Assembly (NCBI GenBank): GCA_030549495.1
Contig: JAUIRK010001044.1
Location: forward strand, 124,001-188,000
Reading direction: 5' to 3'
Origin: Nectonema munidae
Taxonomy: Eukaryota; Nematomorpha; Nectonematoida; Nectonematidae
Length of the DNA: 64,000 nucleotides
The notes below the pieces were generated by a model that ran no database searches, had not been told where the DNA came from, and saw only the letters and a list, made by a program, of their open reading frames with translations. Below, piece after piece: positions 32,774 through 42,929 of the stretch (its first letter is position 1; each line of letters begins with the position of its first letter). A program made the position numbers and the translations under genes.

Positions 32774-34599
32774 AATGTTCTATGTGTTTGCGTGTGAAGT
32801 GAATGAGGTTGGTTTTGCTGGAGTTAAAGAATATCTTATGTGTGTTAGCTCTTTCTTGTAGCCTTAGTAGAAATGAAGAGGATTTGCTGAGGTTTTTTTG
32901 TTGAGAGTTACTGGTGAAGGTGAATAATATGTCGTCTGAAAAACATTGGGAGAAATCAGTGTTGGTGTAGATTAGATCGAGGAGCGGGTCTATGAGAACT
33001 AGCCAGAGGATATCGGAAAGACATCCTCCTTGGGGAGTCGAGAGGGTTAGCTTATGGATGCAAAGGGAAGCGCGATGTCAGAAAATGAGACAGCGGTTTG
33101 AAAGGTATGAGCTTATAAATTTGATGATGTAAGGAGGAAATGATTTGTGTGCAAGGTTTGTGATGATGGCAGGATGCCAGGCTGAGTTGAAAGCGTTGTT
33201 TATATCTAGGAAGATTGTAGAAGAAATTTTCTGAGTAGAAAGGGAAGAGTCAAAGACGAGATAGTGCTGTTTCCGTATTTTTGTTGGGAAGATATGCAAA
33301 TTGCGTGTGATGGATGAGGTTACGGGATAGGATGTAGTGGACTAGACGTTTGCGAATGTTTGCGAGTATTGTTTCGGGGAGAATAGAAGATTTTTTCTTT
33401 TTAGTTAGCCTATTGATGATGTTCCATGGGTTGTTTCAGTGCTGGCTGGTGAATTTTACCCACGAGTTCTTTTTAGCTTGATGTATTGCCTGTTTGTATT
33501 CTTTTTTAACAGTATAATGGATGGAGATGATTAAGGGGGTGGGAGATTTTCATAGGGTTTTGATAATGCGTTTCAGATTGTTTTTTAATGCAGACAACTT
33601 GGGTGTGCAGAAATAGGCATGTTTTCTTTTAGGAAATGGGTTGAAAGGAGTGGAGGATAAGATGGAATGTGAGACATGATCATTGAGGGATAGTGCCGCT
33701 TTATCGATGGATGTGGGAGAGGAGAGGGATGTTAATGTTGGGAGTGAGTTGTTGAGAATGTTGAGATATGTGAGCCAGTGAGTGGTGTTCTTTTTTATGG
33801 TGTTGTTATAGTTTTTGATGGTTGTAGTGTTTATGTGAAGTTGAAATGTTATGAAGGAGTGATCTGAAGCTGATGGGATATCCGAGATTGACCAATTAGA
33901 TATTAGATTGAGAGTATTTGAAGTGGTTATTGTGAGGTGAATGTGAGAGGTGTATTGTTCGTTGTTACAAGAGCGTTGGTATGTGGGGTTTTTAGAGTTG
34001 TCAGCGAGATATAGGTTGTTCGAGCATAAGAAATTGATGACTTGTTGTCCTCGTGGATTTTCTTTGTGGTCCCAGATGTGTGATCGAGCGTTGGAATCAG
34101 TTGAGATAATTAAATGATGTGTAGACGGGAGTGTGGATGTTGTAAGTGTTAGTGATTGGGAGAAATCAGAGGGGATGGCTATTGGGTGTGAGGGAGGAGA
34201 GTAAAGGGTTGCGAAAAGAAGAGGGTGAGGTTTGGTGTGAACAAGAACAAAGTAAAAATTGTTGGAAGGGGATCGTGGTAATGGTGTGTGGTGAACGGTT
34301 GATTTTATGAAGATGCATGCTGAATAACAGGATAAAGGTGACGTATGATATAGTAAATAATTAGGTATATTAGAAGAGAGGTTTGGATATGGTTCGTTAA
34401 TAGATTTAACATCAAAGAAGTTTGAAATTAGAATGTTATATAGGTTTGACCAAGCGGCATTTGAGTGGTTGAGGTTAATGTGGAGAAAATTTAGCATAGG
34501 AATTTGCTTATTAGAAGGTTGTGTTGATTTTGGATGTGTTGTGCGTGTTGAATTTGGAATTCGCAATGTTTGGATGTAGCGTTGTGGTGATTGTGGCAA
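32774..34599 (-). pseudogene. LINE ORF2, 5' part: endonuclease and reverse transcriptase
   Basis: The open frame 34599-33550 reads through LNFLHINLNHSNAAWSNLYN, IISTDSNARSHIWDHKENPR and SDIPSASDHSFITFQLHI. These are the landmarks of an apurinic-type (EEP) endonuclease: the catalytic SDH at the end, the TDxNA-H-W block in the middle and an N-terminal QxN-like stretch. RT follows across frames: STIFLDINNAFNSAWHPAII (motif A) near 33220, and FSDDILFTF (motif C, normally F/YADD) near 32930. It ends at LIHFTRKHIEHL by the inversion breakpoint. A TGA after the endonuclease at 33547 and later frame changes mean that this copy is dead. Confidence 0.85.
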
Positions 34600-34619
34600 T
34601 TAAAGCATGAGAGTTTTGT

Positions 34620-35555
34620 GGAATCATTTTTGAAGATGCATTCCGATATAGAGTGGCCTCGATTTCCTCAGTAATCGCAATTATGTGATGCAGCTTTGCA
34701 TTTATTTGTTGAGTGATTGTGTTTTAGACATTTCTGACATGGGCGATGTAATGGTTTTGCTAAGGTTAGAGTGAGAATGTGTTGGTCAACTATGAGTATA
34801 GGAGATTTAAGTAGGTGTTTAAAAATGTTAGGGTTGCTAGGTTCTAATAATGCACTATAAGTGTTACCAGCTTGGCGTACAGTATTAAGAGTGCCAATAT
34901 TTTTTAGGTTTAAGTTTTCATTAGCAATGGTTGCAGAGAGAGAAGAAAGTGGTGTAGTTATAGGTATGCTTCTGAGTAGGAAACGTGGTTTGAGGATAGG
35001 TAAATCTTCGGATTTAATTCCGTTATTGTGAAGTGTTTGATGTGCTAGTGCTTTTTCTTCAGGTTTTGAAAATTGGAAATAAATAGTGCCACTATTTGAG
35101 GACCGTGTGTTAGAGATGGTAAGTGTGTTTTTATTAGTTTCTAAGTTTTTGACTATTTTTTGTCGGATGGCAGCTTTCTAGACTTTAGAGTCAGAGGGAG
35201 TAGGAGGGGGCTATTTTTAGAGTAAGCTCGCTATTTAGGGATGACTTGGACTTAGGTGGATAGGGTTTTTGTTTATCTTGAATGTTGTTGGCTAAGCTAG
35301 GTGTGGTTATGGAGGAGACTTGTGCGTATGTAGATAATGAGGGGATGGTTGAGTATGTGGGTGGTGAGTATGAGATAATTGTTCAATTTTGTTGGAGGGT
35401 GCAAGAGTTACTTCATATTTTAGATTATTAAGCAGGGTAAGGTCTTCTGCATTTAGAGAGGAATTTGCTATGAATTCATTGAAGAGATTTGCTATTAATT
35501 GGGTAGAGGTAAGGTTTGGGGTATCATCGTGACGTGCACGTTTTGGGTTACACAT
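34620..35555 (-). pseudogene. LINE ORF1, gag-like with CCHC zinc knuckles
   Basis: Starts at 35555 with MCNPKRARHDDTPNLTSTQL and stays open for 82 codons before a frame change. Near its C-terminus (about 34760-34620) are CQKCLKHNHSTNKC, a second knuckle ending GNRGHSISEC in which one Cys codon is now TGA, and CFNCHNHHNATSKHC. This is the three-knuckle arrangement common in ORF1 of Jockey- and I-group LINEs. ORF2 begins at or just inside its 3' end. The remaining upstream part (35556-35727) is a short 5' UTR. Confidence 0.8.
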
Positions 35556-35727
35556 GTGAAATAAGTGTGAGAGAGTGATATGGTATAAAGATAAAAATTT
35601 TAACTCAAATTAGTAAAGTTATAATTAATAAAAGGTCCTGTTTGTAGATATTTCTCTAGGAGTAAATAATATTCGCCCTTTTTAAAGGAAAGCAAAACAA
35701 CAAGTAAAAAAAGATTGATGGATAGAT

Positions 35728-37203
35728 ACTTCACACGCAAACACATAGAACATTTACCCCTTAATTTAAATATCTCTACTTCTATAACTGCCTCAAAGAC
35801 TATCAAATATCTAGGACTAAACCTTCAGTCCAACCTAAAATTTTCAATACACTTTAAAAAAATATACCAAAAATTCTCAGTCACCCTTTTTTCACTTAAA
35901 AGCGCTATCTCTTATAAATGGGACCTTCGTCACAAACACACCAAATACATATACTCAACCTTAATCCTACCAGTAATTCAATACGGAATTTTTTCCTGGG
36001 GCATCTCCTTAAAACACCCCACAACCATCCATTTTCTTAACAAGATACACCGTTTCTGCCTACTTTGCATCACCAACGCATATCGTACTACTTCTACACA
36101 ATGCCTAGAAATTCTAACTAACACCCTACCATTACAACTTCAACTTAAAAAAACTATTATTAAGCGCTTCATCTTGACATTCAACAACTTAATTCCCCCA
36201 TTTCATCCGATCACACCCCACAGCAATACTCCATCCTATTCTTTCTACTCTCATCTATTAGCAAAATACGCACCAAATATTGCTAACTACCTAGTTCATC
36301 CCTCGATACACCCATCTCTTTTAACTCACCCATCTGCAAAAAATCCATTCAAAACATCTATATGCAAAAACAAATTTTTTGCAAAACAATCAATTTCATA
36401 CCTTCGCTCTACCTCTTCATCAACTCCCCTACGTATCTTCACAGACGCCTCAAAGAAATCCCTAAGTACCTCCTTTGCTTACGCCTTCTTCAAAGGCTCT
36501 TCCACCCACCCCTTTTACACCCATCGCTCCCGATTAAATCCTCTACTCTCAATCCTCGAATGCGAGATCTTTAGTCTTTTACACGCCTGCACTACGATCA
36601 CTAACAACATTAACCACCTCCTTCCCCACTTTACTACCATCCATTTCTATACCGATGCACAAAACATAATACACGATCTCCCTCTATCAAACAACATCCC
36701 ATTTCCCTCCTTTCAACTCGCCTCCTCCCTAATCAATCTTACAAAACATTTCCGCACACACATATGTTGGTGCCCTGCTCACCTAAACATACCAGAAAAC
36801 TCCCTCGTAGACTACTTAACCTCAAACTTACACCTAACCTCCCACATCCCTCTCAACTCCCTACCTCTCAAAACCTTTCTAACGCACATTCACTTATCCT
36901 CTCTAGAAGAATGGCAGATGTCCATATATTCATCTCAAAATGCACTAATCTCCTTTTTACCACACATCAGCACAATTCACACAACTTTCAAAAACAAAAA
37001 ATTTACACCACCTCATTCAACCATTCGTTGGCTATCAGGCCACTACCCATGCAAAGCATATCTCTTCCGAATTAAAGTAAGTCAAAATCCATACTGTCGT
37101 TTCGGATACGATACAATAGAAACGCCATACCACCTCATCTTCACATGTCTTATCATCGCCAATATCTTTTATTTCGCTGCCTTTCTTTACTTAATAGATC
37201 TAT
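35728..37203 (+). pseudogene. LINE ORF2, 3' part: RT thumb, RNase H and C-terminal Cys/His motif
   Basis: An uninterrupted frame of nearly 500 codons continues the protein from FTRKHIEHLPLNLNISTSIT. TIKYLGLNLQSNLKFSIHF is the RT thumb block. The RNase H residues are all visible: Asp in LRIFTDASKKSL, Glu in LSILECEIFSLLHA, Asp in IHFYTDAQNI, and the final ICWCPAHLNIPENSLVDYL. The end carries YCRFGYDTIETPYHLIFTC, the terminal Cys/His motif of this LINE group with one Cys replaced by Gly. Intactness here, against several breaks in the inverted half, probably reflects chance over moderate age. Confidence 0.9.
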
Positions 37204-37459
37204 AACAACACTCTTAGATCTTCTATTACACCCAACACTACTAAAATCCCTAGCAACCCTCATTGACATCATTGAAACAACTCTCACCACCGTTGATAAC
37301 CCTATAACAAACTAATCTGCTTTTCCTTTCTATTTTTAGAATAACATCTGTAACTCCTCCCTATCTCTACCAACATCTGCATCCTCCTTAACCAACTCTA
37401 AAGCTTACGCGAGCATATCAGCACACGCTGGAAAGTGCTTTGAAATCTACCTACCTACC

Positions 37460-37472
37460 TATATCCTTTATA
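37460..37472. repeat. LINE target-site duplication, right copy
   Basis: 'tatatcctttata' directly follows the 'ctac' repeats of the LINE 3' end and equals 32761-32773. Confidence 0.8.
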
Positions 37473-37682
37473 TCTAAAAAATTATTTAGATATAGAAGTT
37501 ATTAGATCTAAAAGTTATTTCCATCTAGATTTGAATAAATTAATTAATTTTGTGTAGTATGCGGTTATTAAAACGGGTGTGCCTAAATTATGCCCAGCTC
37601 AAAAAAGTTCTGCCCAGCTCGGGAATTTTACTTTATACATTACCATTCAAATGAATATATTAAGTTTATTTTCGTTAAATTG

Positions 37683-38243
37683 TTAATTGAAAACTTTTTT
37701 CTGTTTTTTTAATTTGGAGTTACGTGGAGCATGACCATCTAAAAGTAAATCTGTATAGACTTTTCTAACATTGCCCTGATAACTACTTAATTTATTTCTC
37801 ACAATAGTTTCAACTTTTTTATCTGTTCTTATATATATGTTAGGATTTTGTGAATTTAGATGCGGTGTGTAATCTGTAAAATGTCCAACATATTCATAAG
37901 TTGATAAGTTAAAAAGCTCTTAATTGAATGCTGGTGGTGAAGAAAAGTAAGAAATTCTTCTTTGGTAACTTTCATTTCTCTTAAGCTTTAAGTAATGTCT
38001 TTTCACTATCCTTTCTCCAGAAAAATTATGTTTGCGTGCGTCAATTAAAACATTTTCTGAAAGAATATATGTAAATTTATTAGTTGAATATTTTGCCCAT
38101 GCTCCACAGTCATCAATAAAACAATTCCTGCCTAAATCTGGATTTTTTTAACAAGAAAACCAACATTTTCTTTGATTTGTGTAGGAACTTCGTTTAATGA
38201 AGTAATCGCTAAGCACGAGTAGCTATGCTCATTAGGGTGATTC
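37683..38243 (-). pseudogene. Last-exon-like coding relic, unidentified protein
   Basis: A T-rich tract ending in AG (38245-38244) precedes a coding-like stretch of about 185 codons on the minus strand. Landmarks are HPNEHSYSCLAITSLNEVPT, FIDDCGAWAKYSTNKFTYIL, VLIDARKHNFSGERIVKRHY, YVGHFTDYTPHLNSQNPNIY, then VRNKLSSYQGNVRKVYTDLL and a basic tail ending KKVFN with a TAA at 37685-37683. One frame slip at an A run (near 38150) and one in-frame TAA (near 37920) interrupt it. An AATAAA follows about 15 bp after the stop. No family motif is recognised. It could be a host gene remnant or the 3' exon of an unknown transposon. Confidence 0.4.
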
Positions 38244-40009
38244 CTAAAAAAAATTTTGAATTTTCAAAATGGCACCATTCACAATTGAGGAGCAACAATG
38301 TCCAGATAAAAGTGATCATACAGAATTTTAGCAAATTTAAAAAATAGTTCCCCCTCCAAATATTCCAATATATCAAATATTTATGAAAAATTTATTCAAT
38401 TATTTTATTTAATTTATTATAAATTTTTTTTAATATTTTAATAATTATTTTTCATCCTTATTTGAAAAATGAATTCCAAAAATTCAAGTTCAAGCGTTCA
38501 AAAAAATAAATCTATCTGGAAAAAGAACTTAAGTGTTATCTTCAAACAAAAGAGAGATTGTAAAATTCCATTAGTTGAATCTCTTTCCAAATTAACAAGA
38601 GTGCCAACAAACTACCAAGTTCTTGGAAACTTTAAGTTTTTATATAATAGAGTGAAAAGCCAAGACGAGTGGATCAAAATTATGATGGATGATATTGAGC
38701 TTCTCTGGACACAAACTTTAGATTTTGCAATTCTTTCAATTTCTCTTATGAGAATAAAGCTGAAAAATTTAATCGAACTGGAAAAGAAAAATAAAAAAGG
38801 CCATCTGAAAAGTTTATAGAAATCACTCTTTTGAAGTTATTTGATCTTACTAATGTCAATGGTTTATGGAAAAATTCAGAAGATAAAGAATTATATAAAA
38901 AGCAACTTGAAAGTGAAGGAAAGGTAGGTTTTGGAAAAGGCATCATCAAGCTCAATTCATCCAAGAAAAAGAATTACACTCAAAAATGCTTTTTTGAAAA
39001 CTTCTATCAAGCAAACTGAAACAATCTCTGATAATGAATCATTATCTCTCGTCAAACCTTTTTCCTCATCATCGTCATGTGAAACTCACGAGCCAAAATA
39101 CAAAAAGGGAATTACTGGTACGGCAAGTCTTTTAGTGCGAAAAAATATTTAACTCACAAAGCTCATGAAATCCTTTGTGTATCAAAAATTAAGGTCATGA
39201 TGTACCAGTGCCAAGACAAGCATCCATATTGAAGAAAGTCATTAAAGAGAGAAAGGAAATGAAAACTAAAATTTCCAGAGTTTTATCTAACAATGATTGT
39301 TTTTGTTTGCAGTTTGATGGGAAAAGGTTAAAAGGAGAAGAAAATAAAGCTTTGTATTCTCAATTGTAAGAGTGGCTCAGCAAAAGCTATTTACAGTGAG
39401 CTGGAGAAAATAATCGACCAATACAACGCGTGGAAATACATTTCAATGATAATTTGTGACACCACGGCTACCAACACAGGTTCTCAAATGTGAATAGTTA
39501 AAATCATTCAAGATAACCTTGTTAAAAATGCTTTCCTCAACCACAGTATATAGGTTGCCAACATCATGTCTTGGACTTGGTACTGAAACACGTGTTAAAC
39601 TATCTTTTTCCTGAAAAAACAACAGCTGCAGTTGAGCAAAACTTATAGCCGGCTATTCTTGATTGACGTGCCTAAAAGTGATAATCTTGAATGGCGTAAT
39701 GATTACAAGTTTTTATATAAAATGTGCATGAGCTCTCGAAAAATGAGTTCTCAGTGGCCCTTAATCAAGTGGAGAGCTTTGCCAAGTTTACATCAAGCGA
39801 GGTGGATTTCTAGGGCAATTTACGCACTCATTGGATTTTTTGTTGTCTAACTTGCGAGAGACTCTTGATAATGCGTGTGAATTCATTTCCAACGATTGGG
39901 CAGACGTTTGTTTTCACTTCCAACATTATGATGAAGAGATATATGAGAAATTGTTGAAAGCCATTGAAAAGACCTAATGTATTAAAGCTTTAAAATCCTT
40001 CAGAACACA

Positions 40010-40065
40010 TTGGAAAAGGGAGAAGTCGAGATTAGATTTGGAAAAGGGAGAAGTCGAGATTAGAT
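40010..40065. repeat. Two tandem 28-bp copies
   Basis: 'ttggaaaagggagaagtcga' plus 'gattagat' occurs twice head to tail (40010-40037, 40038-40065). It is a local duplication in the hAT-like relic. Confidence 0.9.
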
Positions 40066-40107
40066 ATAGCCAGACGAATCAGAATTCCAAAAGAGCAATA
40101 CAATTAA

Positions 40108-40236
40108 CCCATTTAAGGCAAAGCAAAACAGACGATATCTAAAAACACACAGACGATTTATATTCAAAGTCATTGAAAAAACAGACGAAGATGAAATTAC
40201 TTATATTCCAAAATAGGAACATTGACCGTAAATGGG
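40108..40236. mobile_element. TTAA-flanked MITE, piggyBac type
   Basis: TTAA stands at both edges (40104-40107, 40237-40240). The inverted ends are CCCATTTAAGG and CCGTAAATGGG (one mismatch). The interior (129 bp) contains three 'cagacga' motifs shared with the MITE at 26406. It splits the C-terminal coding part of the hAT-like relic between RAIQL and MEELHNIF. Confidence 0.8.
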
Positions 40237-40329
40237 TTAATGGAGGAACTACATAACATATTTAAACATGAAGTTTATAGGAAAAAACGAATTCTGATTA
40301 ATCGCAAATTCAAATTTTTCTTTCTCAAA

Positions 40330-42800
40330 ATAAACTTTAATATAAAATTGATTAAAAACCATTTTTTGAAAAATTAAATAATTTTTTAGTTAAATAAAAT
40401 GAGTCATATTTTCATTTTTTTTACCATAAAGGATTGGGAGGTTTTTTTGATAGCTTGGTCATTTTTATTAAAATTCTCCTCATTATTTTTATTTTGCAGA
40501 ACATTTTCCTTTTCGATTCCTAATTTTTAAACATCCATGTCATTGCAAGTTTCTCTGTTATGCGCAATATTTTCAGATATACTATCATTCTCAGTTGACA
40601 TTCAAGATACGTGTTTTTCAATTGAAACCAAGGGTACAAAATTATTGAAATAATTTTTCACATTATTAAATGTAGACAATTTTTATTATCAAATTATATA
40701 GGATAAATAGTCGATTCAAAATAACATGAGCTATATTATCAAAAAAAAACAATAAGGCGGGTAAACTAATCGAATAGGTTGTTTATAACCGTTGAAGTGT
40801 CTTATAGTATAAGTTATAGACCACATATATTTTCAAACAAATATCCCTAACTACATCATTATAAAACTTATATAATGGAAGAAAAATAACATCAGTGTAC
40901 GCAAAAGATTCAACAGCAAACTCCTCACTTTTATTTGACAAAACAAATAGAGTTGAATAAACAGTTATCTTGAGGAGAAGTTGCAGGGTAACTTGACTTA
41001 GATTGTGGGCAGAAGTAGTGGAGTGAGAAAGTGTATTGTGCGGCTTTGAAGTGAGTAGCTTTTCGAAAGAACGTTCAGAACTGTTTCTTTGATTTTAGTG
41101 ATTTGATGTCCCTTTGGGACGGAACCAGTGAGACCCTAATATTTATCCAATGTTTATCTTTTTTCACATGTACACTTGTTATTATTTTGTCATGAAATGA
41201 AGTCATATGCACCTTTTATTATAAAACTGTTTATTTATCAGATTTGTTCTCATATTATGATGTTAATATCGACCATATATTTTAAAACTGTTTATTTATC
41301 TTGTTATTTGTTTTTATAATAAAATTATAATTATTTTGTAAATTTTCTAAACAATTTTCATTTCTGATAAAAACGAATATTTTGAACTGGTATATTTTAG
41401 TATTTCTAAATATGATTTTTATAGCTAAGGGATATGGAGAGAATATTTTTTAAATATCACAAATTTTTATCATGTGTTAAGGTTCCGAATATCTTTGTAA
41501 TCTTCTAATATATAATAATTTCAAGCGAATCATATCACAGGTCTGGCAAGATCTCCGCTAAAACAACTTGCCAGACCTAATTATATAAAAATTGTAAAAT
41601 AAAAAAACATTTAAAATAAAAATTTTCTAAAAATATTTTGCATACATATTAAGCAAACCATTTCAAAAATTCTAAACAAAAGTTCAACCACTTAACTTAA
41701 AAATTGCAGTTTTATTTCATGAAAATAATATGATTGGTTGAAATGTTTATGTAATATATAATATTACTAATACTAATAAGACGATTTTTTTGGAAATTTT
41801 TACTTAAATGTTTTGAAGAAAAAATTAAACTGTTTTCAATGTTTCTTTTTCATGATGCATTTGAAAGCTTATCTTTTGCTGTATACTCAGAATAATGTAT
41901 TTTTGAAAAAAAAATGGTTTTTTGATAACTGGACTTTACTTCTAAAAATTTGGTCTAAATTTTAGTAAAAAAAGTGACCACTTTTTATTAAAAGCATAAT
42001 GTGAAGATTAAAACAACTATTTTTTATTTAAAATGGTATCATAGAAAAGCTATACTCGTTGTGCTTAGTCATTACCAGGGCGAGTAAAAGTCAATAAAGT
42101 CAACTTTTATTTCCGTTTAGCAAAAACTCTTTGAAGATCTTTACTTGTTTAGTCTAAAAAAATTTGAACTAATTTCAAATTTTTAAGTCAATCAAAGTCA
42201 ATTTTTCGAGATTAGGTCAATAAAGTCAATTTTTATATTTAACACTTTTTGATTCAATGTGCCTAATTTTATTCGCAAACTTTTTATCATTGCATGTTTT
42301 TCATATTTTTTACACAAGTTTACCTTAAAAGTTAAGTTATCCTGCAAAATTGTAGATTACCGGCATTAAATAATTCAAAATTAGTAATAGAAAAAGACGT
42401 TCTCTTTTCAAACCTATCGGCAACACTTCAGTTCCAATTGTAATTAAGTTGACAAATTGGTAGCAAGCAGCAAAATATTTTCATTAAAATCTTCCAGCAG
42501 TGAAGAAATTAATGATGAAGATGATGGAATTTTATTGCCAAATATCAAGAAATTGTTAAAAAAGAAAATCTGTGTCAAAACTTGCTAACAATAATTAGAG
42601 AATATACACGATTCATTGATTTAGTCGGAAAAAGTCAACATAGAGACTATTTCAGTCGAAGATGCCTTTACTTGTTTCTTCAATATTATTTCATTTAAGT
42701 CGAATGTGGCGTTAAAAGTTATCTTGAAAATAGATTCAAATAAAATGAAATCAATAAAATCATGAATATGGAAAATTCTCAAATCTCTACCAGTACTTAT
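40330..42800. other. AT-rich region without a supported gene
   Basis: Only short open frames and A/T runs. A perfect 12-bp stem hairpin is at 41539-41578. 'gtcaataaagtcaa' is repeated near 42090, 42190 and 42215, and its meaning is unclear. Confidence 0.5.
41539..41578. repeat. Perfect 12-bp inverted repeat with 16-nt loop
   Basis: 'aggtctggcaag' (41539-41550) and 'cttgccagacct' (41567-41578) are exact reverse complements in an AT-rich background. Function unknown. Confidence 0.8.
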
Positions 42801-42821
42801 CCCAAATAGCAAAATTGTCAA

Positions 42822-42923
42822 GTGTTAACTTTAGAAGTAGAAAGATCTTTTTCTAAACTGAAAAAATGGTCGAATTTTAAATCAAAAATGTCATTAATTA
42901 TATGTTGTTGTATTACAAAGTAA
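42822..42923 (+). pseudogene. Scrap of a hAT C-terminal dimerisation domain
   Basis: Thirty-three codons read VLTLEVERSFSKLKKWSNFK and SKMSLIICCCITK before a TAA. The 'VERSFSKLK' core is the hallmark of the hAT dimerisation region. Nothing else of the element could be placed with confidence, although an acidic coding-like stretch near 42500 may belong to it. Confidence 0.5.
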
Positions 42924-42929
42924 TTATTA

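Larger units (their letters stand above)
32774..37459 (+). mobile_element. Jockey/R1/I-group LINE with twin-priming inversion
   Basis: The 3' third is on the plus strand (35728-37459: RT end, RNase H, Cys/His tail, and a 3' end finishing in 'ctacctacctacct'). The 5' two thirds are inverted on the minus strand (35727 down to 32774: 5' UTR, ORF1 with zinc knuckles, endonuclease, RT). The coding order becomes continuous if the left block is flipped. The two blocks overlap by 29 bp: 32772-32800 is the reverse complement of 35728-35756, both encoding FTRKHIEHL. A 13-bp direct repeat (32761-32773, 37460-37472) flanks the whole. That combination is the product expected of twin priming during target-primed reverse transcription. 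Total 4.69 kb, near full length. Confidence 0.9.
38469..40320 (+). pseudogene. Divergent hAT-like transposase relic, near full length
   Basis: Starts MNSKNSSSSVQKNKSIWKKN. KIPLVESLSKLTRVPTNY, then LFDLTNVNGLWKNSEDKELY and a Ser-rich linker, lie in successive frames. The catalytic-type block holds QFDGKRLKGEENKALYSQL, an IICDTTATNTG motif and QHHVLDLVLKHVL. Then come SLHQARWISRAIYALIGFF (RW-S, as in hAT) and a C-terminal part with CIKALKSFRTHW and TNQNSKRAIQL. The latter resumes as MEELHNIFKHEVYRKKR after a MITE at 40108-40236. It matches the relic at 9104-10170 in its N-terminal half and the GC-rich copy at 24925-25893 in its C-terminal half, tying all three to one family. Many frame breaks are present. 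Confidence 0.65.

Noticed and set aside
35600-37075. Other frames overlapping the LINE 3' part
   Set aside because: Shadows of the RT/RNase H frame, without motifs.
41539-41578. Hairpin as an intrinsic transcription terminator
   Set aside because: Bacterial-type terminators are not expected here and there is no adjacent gene.
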